From Sipunculus nudus (lineage: Eukaryota > Annelida > Sipuncula > Golfingiida > Sipunculidae): a stretch of DNA of 64,000 nucleotides. Below, one piece after another: positions 1 through 13,800 of the stretch. Location of the stretch: the NCBI GenBank assembly GCA_026874595.1, contig CM049307.1, forward strand, positions 48,461,678 to 48,525,677, read 5' to 3'. Position numbers and translations under genes: made by a program. The first letter of the stretch is position 1, and every line of letters starts with the position of its first letter. The notes below the pieces were generated by a model. That model saw only the letters and a program-made list of their open reading frames with translations, made no database searches and was not told the DNA's origin.

Positions 1-441
1 TTTTGGCTTTTCGCATCTTTGCCACTTTATCAGTGTAGTATAATAAAAGACTTCCAAAAGAAACATTGATTTAGAGACTTCATGAATTTTACATGTGGCG
101 GCCGTTACTTGCCTTTTTTTACAGTAATTTGTCTTACATTTGTAGACATTTCTGGAGCAAAACAAGTTGTAAATATAACTGTTTGAAGATGTGGAGTCGC
201 TGAAATTTTCAGTTCAGGAGAGAGCTTTCATCATTTCTGAAAAAAGATGACTGAATATCTGATAAATTGTAACACCAGACATACAATATATAGCAGAAAC
301 CTAAACTTCCAATAAATATTACAAAATCATCATCACATTCCACTTAAATCAATTTACATCAATAGAAACCAATATATGTTTTTGATTTATAAGGAGGAGG
401 GGTAATTTTTATTGTCTGGCAGTGTTAATGTATGTGTTACG

Positions 442-614
442 CCAAAAAAATAGGTATGGTTCTCAGGCACCGCCAGCATCAATTTTAAACCCCCGCATCA
501 AAATTGTTTATTTTGATTTTCAATAGAAACTTACCAATTTTGAGCTCCAGCCGCTCGGATATTTCTTTCAAAATTTCTTTTGTTTTGTAGTGCTTTCACT
601 TGTTTCGGACAAAA
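442..614 (+). mobile_element. Truncated copy of the GGCCAAAAA...GGTATGGTTCTCAGGCAC MITE
   Basis: The fragment has the left terminus (ccaaaaaaataggtatgg, TTCTCAGGCAC) and the internal motifs CCAATTTTGAGCTCCAG and TTTTGTAGTGCTTT shared with the full copies at 12725, 14229 and 36930. The right end is missing. Confidence 0.75.
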
Positions 615-3451
615 CAACCGGATACAAGACAATGTTTCTGTTCATCTGTGAACAACTCCTATGTATACTGTACCCGGTTTTGTATATTTAAGGAGAAGTA
701 GCGTATCGAAATATTTAAGCATTATGTACAATATTTAACCATTGAATGAAAATTAAATCAGTTAACTGCGCATGTGCCAAGGAAATGGGGGAAAATTGTA
801 ATGCTTTATTTTGTAAAAGAGTGATCACCTATGGTGGTGTCCTGTTTCTGGTCAATAATCTACACAGCATCCTGTCAACAGTCAGTGGCATCGTTTCTTT
901 GGCCTGACAGTACTGTCAATTGACAGCTGTTTAGGTACACCAATGCTTCTTCTGTAATAACCGTCCTGGTATGGAAAGAGTCCAGGGGTCGAGCCAGTCG
1001 TAAAGTCGCTGAGCTGATAAACAGAAGCAAGTGATGTTTAAAATTGACATTTATAGTCATGTTGATTGAACTGTAACATGCAGACCACCGATAATGTCGA
1101 CCGTGTGGGTTTACAAACTTGACAGGAAGACACCGCTTGGTCCAATACGAGGTCACGTGACACCGTTTGCTCTAATTGCAGGACATTCTCTGTGTGATGT
1201 TTTCTTGTTTTTGTGTGTGTTTGTGTTTTACTTGTTTTCAAACTAAAATGGCAACTTTAATTTATTCTTTTGTCCCCACACATTTGTCTACACGATATCT
1301 AAATCTCGTACGGATCATTTTGTGTCCCAGGAAAACCTCTAAACCATGTTTACCCATTGTCCTCAAATATAAAGGTTAAAATCTTTTAAAGTCTTGTTAC
1401 AGTTGTCACGCAACGTGGAGGTCAAGAATGACATAACTTGGGACCCATTAAGAGTGTGCGATTACCAATTCATGTCTCCTTAACTAAATAAACTGCGATC
1501 GTACCAGTTTCTGTGTTACAGGACTCAAAGTCCGGATTGTGGGGGGGGGGGGGGGGGGTGGTCATGACTTTTAAATCTCAGCAGAGTGGCGGTGAGATTT
1601 TATTCACGGTCCGCCCTTATCCAGGGAGAGCGCTCCTCAGGCTAAATGGGAAGGCTGTGCCCCTGAGCTTTGTATCGTTCACGAATGAGTGCGTCTTTGC
1701 GGGATTCTTCGGTGTTATGACCGAGCAGTGGGGATGACTACACACCCAGGAACCGCAGGTGCGGTAGACACCTGACCTGATTGACAGCAGGATACATGAT
1801 AACATGATAGGAAGCAAGTGCTACTGCCCTGTCACTTAGTTCGAAAACGAAATGAAACTCTGTAGATGTAAATACAATGTACCTGGATTAGGAATTAGAT
1901 AAGCACTCAAAATGGACTGAGGTGGCTGCCTCTATCAAAACAAATCTGTGAAAAAAACAGCAGTCACATAACTTGATTGACATAGGGAATCAATTCTTGC
2001 ATTTCCAGTTTTATCCAACATTTAATTTTGCTATGACCTTGGATCTTCAATCTTTTATCCATGCATAACCCGACGCTGAAACCCGTTCTTACTTTCAGAA
2101 TTATTCCATATCCAAGGCTGGGTTAACATTGGTAACAAGATATTTTTACATGGAGTGAGCATTATTTAAAAAACCATATTACATAATGTAAACACTTACT
2201 AACAGAATATTACAAAATAATAACACTATATATAACACGCTTTGTTCAGCATCGGAAGCTATAAATTTTATTAACCAATATAATGCATGCTTCAACTAAC
2301 TTAAAGTGTAAACGATCATATGAAATTTCCATTTTAAATTGCTTTTTATTTGTATTGCATTCGGACTCTGATTTGGATTCGGGTTCAATATGACTCGGAC
2401 TCGAAGAAGGTGGACTTGGACTGGAACCTCAAGGACTAGGACTTGCTTGGACTCAGATTTGGATGTTGTGGACTCGACTACATCCCTGTTTCAGAGACAA
2501 TAAGCAATATGGCAAATCATGCCCGTTAAGGTATTATTATTGTCTGAAACCCCTATATCTAAATTCAGTTCAAAAGTGCTTTAAATTCATATTAGACCCC
2601 ATGCATTGTACATCCCCTAATTCGGAATATTAATGGCTGTGGTAGCGAACATTTGCTTTCCTAATAACAGGCTACTTGTTTCATTAATGCTATTGTCAAC
2701 ATTTAATTACCCCTTCTGTAGTTAAAACATATATATACATCTGTCCATGATATACATCTGTGTTTATTGTGCCAGACCGTTAACCGATGAGGAAATGAGG
2801 AGGGAAAACTATGGCTATATTTGTTTCATTTTTTGTCACTAGATGACAGCACCTGATAAGCTGTCCGTGAGCAAAATCTTGTCCTGGGTACCATGTTAAA
2901 ATTAGGTCCGCATCTCAACCATTAATTAGCAATGTTTCGGTAATTATCATTTATTATGACTATAGGATGGTGGTTAAAGTTGGAACTGGTTCATTCGGAA
3001 ATCACAAGGTGAATGCACTTTCCTTATCGAAATACATTATTATAATTAATGAATGTCCGTGGTAATATATAGATAAACATGTCAGATATTTCATCTATAA
3101 TTAATATTTATATAATAATAACAATTTATGCTGAGTATGATTTCCAATGCATCCGTTTACTCTAAACGGATCTGGCAGGTAAGTCCGGCTTATAAATTTC
3201 CATTCCAAACATGAGTCTACACACAAGCTAAGCCCAAACGTCTGAACCCTTCAGCAGTCTGTATAAAAAAATAAATAATAAATAAAATCTCCTGGTGTAA
3301 AATCACTGGACTATTTCCCTTTCCTTGGGTAACCTGCACATTCATGTTTTTGCAATGTAACCTATTCAGAGATTTTATTTAATTTTACAAAAGACTTAAT
3401 AAATTCATGGAAAACTTGCTGATCTAATTATAGGAAAACGGATGGTTAAGG

Positions 3452-3812
3452 CAACAAAAAAATAAGGTTTGGTTTTCAGGCACTTTTTTTTCAGAAATTA
3501 ATGCGGGCGAGCGATTTTTTTTTACCATTTTTGTAGGCCTATGTTTCGATTAAAGTGTCATATGATCAGGGAAAAGCATAATAATAACAGATTTTATATT
3601 TGCTAAACAAGTAAAAGCACTACAAATCAAAGGAATTTTTTTAATCAAAATTCTATTATTTTATATTCTTGCAAGAAATTTCCGAGAGGATGCAGCTCAA
3701 CATTGGAAAGTTTCTATTGAAAATCAAAATAAAAAATATTGATGCTTGGGTTTAAAATTTATGCGGGCGGAGCCTGAGAACCATACTTGTTATTTATTTT
3801 TTTTTTTGCCTA
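3452..3812 (-). mobile_element. MITE, GGTATGGTTCTCAGGCAC family, reversed copy
   Basis: Ends resemble GGTTTGGTTTTCAGGCAC on the left and GCCTGAGAACCATAC on the right, with A/T-rich tips. The interior is the reverse complement of the other copies (gatcagggaaaagcat, AAAGCACTACAAA). Confidence 0.75.
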
Positions 3813-3936
3813 AATGAATAGTTTGTCCTCCGTAAATTACAAAAATCACAATTTTTTTAAAGTCTACACATAAGAAAAATTGTTGCTTTAAACAAAGAGT
3901 AAACCTGGATGATATTTGAGTACCGAGTGAACCTGG

Positions 3937-3938
<2 letters not shown>

Positions 3939-3975
<37 letters not shown>
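3939..3975. repeat. (AT)n microsatellite
   Basis: A near-perfect AT dinucleotide run. A second run lies at 6887-6944. Confidence 0.95.
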
Positions 3976-3979
<4 letters not shown>

Positions 3980-5251
3980 TTTCATCAGAGCTTACAATTT
4001 CGAACAGATGGTTACATGCAAACACACCGATTTACCTTATCAGTACCCCCATCATAGATTGGAGGCTGAGATAAGTATCTGGTGAATATACTTTATTCTA
4101 CCTCTTTCAGTTATAAATAAAATACAAACCAAATCATCTGGCGCTCCGGCAATAAACAAATTTAACAGTCATATGGGCTAGGCATTTTAATTTTTCTTGC
4201 CTATTTTATTTATAAAGTGTTGAAGGGATTATCTTAAGTCATTGATATCGGAATATGTATCTTTAATATTGTCCAAAAACATATGAAAAGTTTTAACGGA
4301 TGCCAAGTGTACAACTTTAAATTATAATTACAGTTTAATTTATGTGATGCCTATAATAAAACACAATTAAGCTTCAGTTGGTTAAACTATTGATTGTGTT
4401 GAATTAGGAGCTATAACACACGAATACAAAAATTTGCATAATTCAGTCATTTTGCCTTTTACCCGTTAAACAGCAGCAAAACTGAAAGTATTTGTCACTT
4501 GTGGTTAGATCTTGGAGATAGAACTTTATCTTATATCTAAATCTATCTCCATGAATAAACTTAGAACAAGCACATTACCTCTCCATCTCAACAGGATTTA
4601 ATTATCATATTATTGCCATTCTCTTCCTAGATTCGTTCTAAATTTGTGGTCTCTGGTCATGCAATAAAGAAGAAAAACAATACATCCACATATGCAGCCA
4701 GTTAATACAAAATTTACGATCTTGGGTGAGACACGCAAATGTACCAGCTTACTAGTCACTTTTGAGAGAGCCGATAGGTGGCTCTAACTACATGATTGGG
4801 GACCCCCGAGACTTTTCATGTCTTTGCGGTAACTTTTCCGCACAACAAATTTCTATTTTTAGAACGGGGACTTCCTGGTTGGTTCCCCACCACACAGTTG
4901 TCAGATGTGACAGTTTCACAACTGTTATCTGGTTTAACTTCACCCACAGGCTGTATTCTGAGAACGACAGCGGATGAAAGATGAATTGACACGGTCGTAA
5001 AGATCAGTTTTAGCCAGGTAAGCTTGTTATTCTTATGGTTAAACTTTAAAGAGAACACCAACGGTGGACCTTCGCAAAGTTTTCAGTCATGGTATCACTA
5101 TCAGGTTGTGGTTGTTCTGTACACTAAACTAAAGTATACTGACTCTGTCTAGTGCGTGCAACATGACATATGATCAGACATGTCACCAAGATTGACGTGA
5201 TGATGTTCATTTCCTCTGAAAACATATTAACGAATCACTTGTTTCTTCGTT

Positions 5252-5457
5252 ACTACTATAGAACGCGGGCTTCAGCCCAACAACCATAGGATACTGCTGC
5301 TTGCATCTTAATGTTGTCACTTTTATCTGCCACTTACACTCTCCTCCATTACATAATTCATAAACATCATAACGTCTGTCAGTATACACTCGTAACCTCG
5401 ACGAGACAGTGCGTGAGTGATCCTATATTCACTCTGACGCCCGCGTTCTATAGTGGC
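5252..5457. mobile_element. Short inverted-repeat element (MITE-like), about 200 bp
   Basis: Left end CTACTATAGAACGCGGGC is mirrored by right end GCCCGCGTTCTATAGTGG. The roughly 18 bp terminal inverted repeats differ at one or two positions. The interior has no coding capacity. No other copy was seen in this window, and the family is unknown. Confidence 0.65.
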
Positions 5458-6884
5458 TCGGTCTCTTCTTTGTATATTACATCCTGAATGATCAAGTGAC
5501 TTGTACTATGATGGCAGATCAGCCTGAGGCCCATGACTATGATTTCATTTTGACTATAGGGAGACTATTTTTTTAGTCTGTTCATTGAACTTCATACCAC
5601 AAAGACAAAATTGTAAATAACATGAATAACAGACCTAATTGATAGTGTAATAACTAAGCCTTATTCTTAGGCCTGCCCATCCCTCTTCAGCAAAAAAAAA
5701 AAAAAAAAAATGAAAGTTCATTTTGGTGTTTCTGTTCAATATTTGATAATCAATGCTACTATTATATGCTGTCATTGATTAACAATTGAGAATGAAATAT
5801 TTGATTAAATTTTTTAGTTTCAGGACCTTTTTTGGTGCATCTTCATGCAATGCTGCATGGTGTCTTTCAAGTGATCATGTATTTTATCTTGTATGTAAAA
5901 AAAGTGACTAATATATCATGCTGTCAATGTCTGCCCCTTAAGTACACATGCCACCACAGAATGGATTGATCAGTCATTGCTCAGATATCATATTGTTTTA
6001 CTCCGTTTATTTTCAAGGTATTGTGCTGGTTTCTACCAAATAGATACCTAAGGACCTTATTCATTCAATGATAGGTACATTCACTTTAACCTCATTCAAT
6101 TTATCTTCCAAAACCTAGAGGGTAACATTTTATGGGAACAGACTTTAGCAGGATTACACCTTGACCCTGTAATGTCTCTGTGATGAACACTGAGACTGTT
6201 TCCTGCCTTCAAATGCCTAACAGACTAGACATTTAAGTACATAATCCTAATTAATGAGAAACTGATGCTACTCCCAGTTGTGTTGGAAATTTGTGGTTAT
6301 TTCATAATCAATCATGACCTCTACTGACTGATAATCAGGTATAATCGGTTGTTTAATAGTATAAACTTTTGGACCATATTTAGATGGGTACATCATCTCA
6401 ACTGATACATAAGCCTACTTGCTGGCTAATAATGTCATAATTTGGTAATTGTGCATTTTAGCAGGTTTTTGTAAAAGGCTTATTGTACCATTTTAAAGCA
6501 TTATTTCCAAATTTTGTTTATTTTATAATAAGGAGAAATATTTACTTGTATGAGAATAAGGCCTACAATGTTTGAAAACCAATATATTTTTGAAATAATA
6601 AGCAAAAATGCTAAAATATAGCTTGTTTTTATGGCGACATCATCAATGTCATGCATAACGTTATGGCGGACGATGAATATTTGACCAATAACTTTGACTG
6701 TTGAGACATTTTATATCTAAAAAAAACCTTTCATTATATAGCCCTTATTTTTCTAAAATTATACATCTCCTGTATATTACAGAATATTACTTTTGTTTAT
6801 AATTTGCATTAAAGATTGTAAAATAAGCCTCTTAAAAAAAATGCTAAAATGCACAATTACCCATAATTCAATAGCCTATATGTC

Positions 6885-6886
<2 letters not shown>

Positions 6887-6944
<58 letters not shown>
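6887..6944. repeat. (AT)n microsatellite
   Basis: A near-perfect TA/AT run of about 58 bp. Confidence 0.95.
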
Positions 6945-6945
<1 letters not shown>

Positions 6946-8609
6946 TTACTTAGGAATTAAGTTTCATTTAGTAAATGCAAATTTTTTTCAAGTTTGCTTG
7001 CATAATGTATATAAAAGCCCACATTTCCTCGTCACAAAGCCTTAGTTACCCACAAAAATTTACAGTCGATTATGGCACTGCAAGATCAATCATCAGATTG
7101 TTTGCATCTACTCAACAGATCATCAATTATTATCTTTCATCAACCCATTACTAACTCCCGCTGCCTATTTCTCTACCTGCCTGTGTTTAGGAAATTATGC
7201 ACCCATTGGCCCAAAAAGTTTGGACTCACAATCCATTTTGAACATAAATACCACAGATAAATCCACGTGAATGAAACTTATAGCTCATCCTATCAGGAAT
7301 TAAGTGCAGACACTTGACGCGTGGGTTGGATGTTATACATATATATATTCACGTGCATTTACTTCTGGTATGTTTTTAGTGGTACACACTACTGTATTTA
7401 TTCCAATTTGGCAATCCCGCTAATTTCTTGACCCCCAAAAATAATTCAAAAGCAGATTTGCTAAAAAGACTCTAATTTCGCGACTGCCAACAATGTTTTC
7501 TGTCGACGATGTTTAGGTGAAATGTTTCTTGCGGGCACCACAGTTTGTATCTGACTAGATTCTTATTACACTGAGCATTCATATCAAACTTGAGCTTGTT
7601 TGCAATAAAATTTTTTTAAAATACAAAGATTGTTTTTCATAAAGCGTTCAAGTTCCCTATGGGCGTCTGTGACTTAGCAAACTCGTGTACCATTCCTGGT
7701 ACATACGGCCCCATGTGCAATTTACATGGGATATTTAGCAATAATATTAACAATATACGAGGAAGCACGCGTGGTGGAACATCTATGACACTGTTGGAGC
7801 TAACATCTTAGTTAAGCTTGAATGACCGTGGTTTGGTTTTTGGATGGGTGACTGGGTTTACAAAACAGGGTCCGATTGAGGGCATGGGAGCTAGGACCAT
7901 TTCCACTTGTATATAATTTAACAAGCCTTTACTTTTCTATATTTATTACGTATTACGCAAATAAAAGTTATCTGATAACAGCCAGTTATGTTTTATAAAG
8001 TCTTCTTCCAACTTGCATGCAGCTGCTTGAGTGCTTGTCTCCTTTCTGCCCCCTGATATCACTGCCTGGTTGGTAAACTTGAAACAGCTGGTAGTTACAT
8101 GAGTTGCCATTTAATGTCAAGGGATCGTACCTACACGAGAAGTAGTGACCATTTTGTAAAGTGAATGAGCTCAGTTTGATTAATCATTTGCAGACTCCGT
8201 ATAATTCATGTGACAGTTGGAAGCCTGTTTGTAGGAAATATTGTTAAGTTAACAAATCAAACTTATAAATACTCATATTATCACTCAATCCATATGACAG
8301 CTTGAGTGTCAGAGAGGCTCAGCGTCTCTAGGGAAGGTTATCCAACCGCATGCCTCTAAACCCTCTACCCCCGCAAATTCAGCAGGAAGATAATTTTCAA
8401 ATATCCTCCATTATCTCAACCTCTGAGAAAATTAATTGTTTTTAAGTGGTCCCCAAATTGGAATAAATGCAGTACTCCAGACACTTGCCAACTCTGTAAA
8501 GGACCAGGTATGTTTTATGAAATAGTACATTTTAACATAATTCGTCTTTGTATACATGCATGCTTAATGTGCGTGTATTTTGTATTTCCTTGGAAATACC
8601 AGGTCCGAT

Positions 8610-8850
8610 GAACACAGGCTGTTCATTTTTGTTAAATTCTTGCGTTATTGATGTGAGGCTCTCACGAAAATAACCCAACACATTCAACAAGGACATGTGG
8701 CGGCAAAAGTTTTGCAAATGGCGTTTTGCAACTACCAGTGATATGCATACGCAGTAAACCACCTTTGGTTACATGATTTTTCTTTTTGTAAACATTGGTG
8801 CATGTAGAGTGTTTACTAACAGTAACAGCTTGTAGATAAACAAGCTTAAA
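8610..8850 (+). mobile_element. Partial copy of the TTAAAGGGGCCC MITE
   Basis: Motifs CACATTCAACAAGGACAT, TTTTGCAACTA and GTTACATG...TTTGTAAACA match the interior of the fuller copies at 13755-14171 and 15118-15563. The termini are not clear. Confidence 0.55.
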
Positions 8851-8986
8851 ACATCCATCACAAAGCCATATTTGTTAAGAAAGAACATTTCATAACAGGA
8901 AATAGCTATAGTTCAATATTAGCTGCAACTCACCCCATCTCAATATACCAGCTGGGCAGATTGCTAAACTGCAGCGTGTTAAAGGT

Positions 8987-9437
8987 GCCCATTCACCTGC
9001 CTTATGAAAAAGAATTTATGTGATTTCTGGCATCCTCTATGTAACTAAGGGTAATTTTGGTTTATCAAAAGTTCTTATCAGGCCTTCGTGAAGGATATGT
9101 GAACTTGCTTATCAACAAATTGTTTGTAAACACAGCAATGTTGACAAATGCGAAAAACATGTAACGTAAGGTGGTGGGGTGCATATATGCGGAGGTAGAA
9201 AGGTCACTTGTTGCAAAACACAATTTGCAAAGCTCTGGATTATCTGACTTGGTGCCAGATTCCCTTTGATGAATTGTTTAATTTTTGCGGGCCCCCACCT
9301 ATTAAAAATTGTTGATTTGAACAAAACAAGCAGCCTGTGTGCCGTGATATCCACGTTTTCTGGCCTTTTTTTATGAAAGCTCCAAGGAGTAACCTTTAGT
9401 TTATAAAGGTCAGATAGGTGATTGTGCCCCTTTAAGA
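8987..9437 (-). mobile_element. MITE with TTAAAGG-type inverted termini, 450 bp
   Basis: The element begins TTAAAGGTGCCCATTCACCT and ends AGGTGATTGTGCCCCTTTAA, so the ends are inverted. It lies opposite to the copies at 15118 and 38670, sharing TTGTTTGTAAACACAG, the GTAACGTAAGGTGGTGGG region and GGTAGAAAGGTCACTTGTTG. TTAA at both tips could be a target duplication of piggyBac type; this is inference. Confidence 0.7.
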
Positions 9438-9797
9438 ACTGTGCAGCTCAGATAGTCACCAGGAAGTGTATGAGGGACAGCATCACAGGAATTCTGAGGG
9501 ATCTTCACTGGCCCAGTTTCAAGGCTTGGTGTCTAACTTATCTGTGTGTGAATGGTTTAGCCCCAGCATATTTGTCTGAGCTTGTGTTCCCATTTGTGCC
9601 ATCAAGGAGTCTCCAATTAAACAGCCAGCTACTCCTGTAGCAACCAGCTTTCAGAACTAGATTCAGTTGAGACCACGCCTTTGCAGTCATTGCACCATAC
9701 TTGAAAGTTATGGAATCAGTTGCCTGTGATCCTAAAAATGTGCGACTCATATGACACTTTCAAGAAGAAACTAAACTCACTACTTATAGACTCTTAA
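9425..9797 (+). pseudogene. LINE reverse-transcriptase C-terminal remnant
   Basis: The frame starting at 9422 reads KNCAAQIVTRKCMRDSI, then LRDLHWPSFKAWCLTYLCVN and GLAPAYLSELVFPFVPSRSL. This is the pattern NSAARLVT...LHWLPV...LNGLAPSYLSEL...VPSRSLRS found after the RT domain in many non-LTR retrotransposons. After a stop at 9638, matching pieces (DHAFAVIAP in another frame) show frameshifts. It is a dead 5'-truncated fragment. Confidence 0.75.
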
Positions 9798-9840
9798 AAA
9801 TCTTTGTGAATTCTCACACTTTTTCAGTATTTATATTATG

Positions 9841-10488
9841 CCCCCGCCACAAAGTGGCCAGGGCATATAGTTTTACCCATGTCCGTCATTCCGTCATTCC
9901 GAAATCAAACAGTTGTACGGACTTTTTTTCGCAATGCCTGCAGATATTGGCCTGATTTTTGGTGTGTGGGCAGATAATGACCAGTTACAGATCGAGTTCG
10001 CGTTTCGTCCCGGTTGACCTAATTTTGACCGTTTGCGGCTCCTAAACTTAGAAAATTTCATGAAAAATATAAATTTTCATGACAAATACACATGTACGGA
10101 CTTTTTTTCGCAATGCCTGCAGATATTGGTCTGATTTTTGGTGTGTGGGCAGATAATGACCAGTTACAGATCGAGTTCGCGTTTCGTCCCGGTTAACCTA
10201 TTTTTCACCATATGACAGATCCTGAACATAGAAAATTTTATGAAAGACAGAAATTTTCCTGAAAAATGCACATATATGGACTTTTTTTCACAATGCCTGC
10301 AGATACTGGCCTGATTTTTGGTGTGTTGCTTGATAATGACCCTTTACAGATCGAGTTTGCATTTTGCCCTTGTTGACCTACTTTTGACCATACAACACTT
10401 CCGGAACTTAAAAAATTTTACAAAATTTAACAAATGTTTCTAATTTGCCCCAGGCGGGGGCTTTCGTGTCGTTCCGACACATCTAGTT
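9841..10488. repeat. Element with three ~180 bp tandem units
   Basis: Three units of about 180 bp start with TACGGACTTTTTTTCGCAAT or a close variant at about 9915, 10095 and 10275. Each contains GATTTTTGGTGTGT, GATAATGACC and CAGATCGAGTT. The array is bracketed by CCCCCGCCACAAAGTGGCC on the left and AGGCGGGGGCTTTC on the right. The paired C-rich/G-rich ends suggest one non-autonomous element with internal repeats. No coding sequence is seen. Confidence 0.8.
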
Positions 10489-10735
10489 TTTCATTTATCT
10501 CATTTTAAATTTTAAATTAATTCATGCATGTTATTGTAGGGTGCTTCTGAGCAACACTGAGTGGTGGAAGGTGGTGCAGTATCAAATGAATAAATTATCA
10601 TTGTTTATAAATAAATTATTATTAATTATTATTATGTACACAGTAAGCCTTGACTCAAATGAATTCTACTGGCTTTAATTGTAAATTCTCTGTCTGACAG
10701 GTACATGTATGTGTAATGTTCTTTGGTTATTTCAG

Positions 10736-10887
10736 TGCCCTGCCATCCCGTTAGTTACAAGATGGCTCACCATGGTCCAGGTGCGGTGACGATGCACCAA
10801 CAGAGAGCGTCACAGATCGGGGACTGGGTAGAGGAACGAACATTAGGACAAGGAGGCTTTGGTGTGGTGTCTCTGTGGAAACACAAG
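10736..10887 (+). CDS. CHUK/IKBKB: IKK exon 1 (coding from 10762): N-terminus and Gly-rich loop
   Basis: Coding starts at ATG 10762, giving [13 protein letters not shown], and ends at the donor AAG|gtatgt. The sequence encodes 42 residues, including the ATP-binding loop GQGGFG. An acceptor (ttatttcag) at 10734-10735 lies 26 nt upstream of the ATG, so a further noncoding 5' exon is probably present but was not located. An upstream in-frame ATG at 10723 lies inside the polypyrimidine tract and is unlikely to be used. Confidence 0.93.
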
Positions 10888-13800
10888 GTATGTAATACTG
10901 TGGATTCTCAATTGATTGAAGGGGTTTTATTTTTGTTGAATTTATGGGTAATTTATTGTCCCCTGCTTTCTTGGAAGGAACATTGATTTTGGTTTCATTT
11001 TGTCTGTCTGTCCCTCTCTCTGTCTGTTTGTCTGTCTGATTTTATGGCAGAAGCGGAAGACATAAATTCTTTGAATTTGCTTTTTTTTCATTAAATTAAA
11101 AAACCCACGAATGTTTAGTTTATTATAGAAGTTTTAAAAAGCCCACCTTCATCAAGCTGCATCAAGTAATGACATGGTGTAGGGCTGTTGGCCTACATTA
11201 TGGTCTAGATTAGCAATTACCTGTTTATAAGGCTAAATAAAACACATAGACAATGATATAGTTTAGTTATAATTAAATAATTAATGAATAATTCTTACTT
11301 AGTGAAAAAAAATTCAGTTCTACCTGAGATTGAGAAAAAATATTACTTTATATATTCTATTTTCTGTAGGAAACTGGAGATTATCTAGCAGTGAAAAAGA
11401 TACGGTTGAAGAGTGAACTAACAGAGAAACATAAACAGCGATGGAGGTCAGAGGTTAAGATTATGCTGCGACTTAATCATGAAAATGTCGTAAAAGCTCG
11501 GGAACTTCCTCCAGAACTCACCATACATGACAAAGACCTGCCACCGATGGCCATGGAGTTCTGCAAACGGGGCGATCTGAGGAAGGTAAAATGACTCCCA
11601 GCTTTTGTATTGTCAGGAGAAATGTGTTCACTGCGCAGTGACAGTTTTACTGTATCACATGTGGCATCCTTTATTTTTTTTTTAATTTTATCCAAATTTA
11701 TATTTCAGTTTGCTAGTTTGCATCCAATTAAACTATTGCTACCTCGGTTGTAGTCAATAAATTGTGTCAGGAATTGGTGGTAAACGCATCTGCTACTCAA
11801 GAGTTCAACATCAGTAGCTGCTTTTTGGTCCCACCTTCCATATTTTTCTGAAAGAATTAAAAAGAAAAGATCTTTTCCAGATATTATGACTTCTTTACAA
11901 TGTGCATGCTTAATACTCATACTAATACTTAATATTCATAAAGATCAGTTACACAAAAATGCAAGAAGATTGTCAGTTCTAAGGAAAATGGTCACTGATT
12001 AATATCACCAATGGCTACCTCTAAAATCTCGACCACAGAAAAATCAGCAGGAACATAATTTTCATATTTCCTGCAATATTCTGCCTTTAAGAAAATAAAT
12101 TATTTTTAGGTGGTCACAAAATTAGAATAAAGATGGTAATCAATAACTTACCACTGCATTTGATGGGGAAAATGCATGGCTCTCCCTGCTGGCTTTTAAT
12201 TCCTGGTGTGGTTATGACAGTGGGTTGTAGTGGCCCATCTTAGATTGTCGGTTTTCTCCAGGTCCTCTGTTTGCTACCATCACTACAGACTTCCGAATGC
12301 CACCATGTTAGTCATGCTTCATATTGGTTATTATAACCATATTTACAATCCATGCAGAATATATAAAGTTTATATTAATTACAAACACACAAACAATCAG
12401 GTTTTAAATTTGACTTTATTTCAGGTCTTGATGTTACCACAGAATGCGGGCGGACTGCCCGAGTACCAGATTCGTGACATTCTGAAGGATGTCGCAGCCG
12501 GTGTGGAGTACCTCCATAACAACCGCATCATACATCGGGACTTAAAACCTGATAATATTGTTATACAGGAGGTGGATGACAGGGTAAGATATGGCCAAAG
12601 ATATCATCAAAAATATGATACCTTATAAATAATGGTGATAAATACACATAACAAATTCAGGGATGGTTTAGCAGGCTTAACTATCTCCATAACAAAATAT
12701 TTCATACATAGAGCCTTTAAACCTAAGGCCAAAAAAAAAAAGAAATAGGGCTCTCCAGCACCGTGCGCATCAATTTTACCCTCTCCCCCCAGATCAAAAA
12801 TTTTATTTTGATTTCAATAGGCATTTCCCAATTTTGAGCTCCAGCCCCTTGGACATTTCTTTCAAGAAGATAAATAATACAATTTTGATCAGATTTTCTT
12901 TGTAGTGTAGTGCTTTTATCTGTTAAGCATAAAGATTCTGTTATTGTAATGTTTTTCTCTGATCATATGAATTTTTCATCGAAACATAGACAAAAGATAA
13001 AAAAATATTGCCCTTGTGCACTGATTTCTGAAAAAAAGTACCTGTGAGCTCAACCTTTTTTTTTTGGCCATATGATTTTCTGATGCATTGCATGGATGGC
13101 AGTATAAGGTAATCAGAGATAAGTGTCATCTTTCATATTTTGAATGAATCAGAATCAACTATAGTTCGTTTCATCCCTTCATGTCCACCTGTTTTTTGCT
13201 ATGAAAATTTTTTTTAAGTACATTTCAAGGGAAACAATTACACTGGAGAGCAGAGGATTAAAGGACCTAATTTTGAACAAGGTAAATAAATACCTACCTT
13301 ACACCTTATTTATGAAACAGAATTATTTGAAAATATGAGAAATCAGTCTACGTTTTACAACATATCAGACCCATTTATGGCAGTTAAGGTCATTGGTCAC
13401 AGGCAAAAATAGCCTCAACTAGCAGCTTCTGATTGGATGATGTCATGTAAACACTCTAAAAAATATAACCAGCTAAAACAAAGATGGCTACTTATGGAGG
13501 GACACATCATACCTGCCAGATCACGGTGAAGAGATAAGAATGTTGTGAAACATAATCGGCAGATTTATTGTCAAATTCTCAGTTGCCATATTAGGTTGTC
13601 ACTTCCATATTTTATTTTCTTTGAAATTATTGAAAAATATAAATTTTTAAGAAAATCATCAACAAAAAACAGGTTGACAGCAGGTGGTGAAACAGACTAT
13701 AGCACAGTTAAGACAAGGATAAAAGTATGCCCACAAAAAGCAGTGCATTAAAAGGGCCTATACCAATATCTGATGTCTATTAGCTGTAGAAAATCCCTTT

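Larger units (their letters stand above)
1..10735. other. Upstream intergenic DNA
   Basis: No confident gene is seen in this region; all open frames are short and lack a recognisable family. It contains transposon copies and repeats listed separately, a G run at 1541-1559, (AT)n runs, and a degenerate GGACTYGG-type stretch at about 2360-2475. A noncoding first exon of IKK may lie here but could not be placed. Confidence 0.6.

Noticed and set aside
1513-1737. 74-codon frame with a poly-Gly stretch
   Set aside because: The Gly run is a G homopolymer, and there is no family match or splice context.
10723-10761. Upstream in-frame ATG for IKK
   Set aside because: It lies in the polypyrimidine tract before the acceptor at 10735, so it should be removed by splicing.
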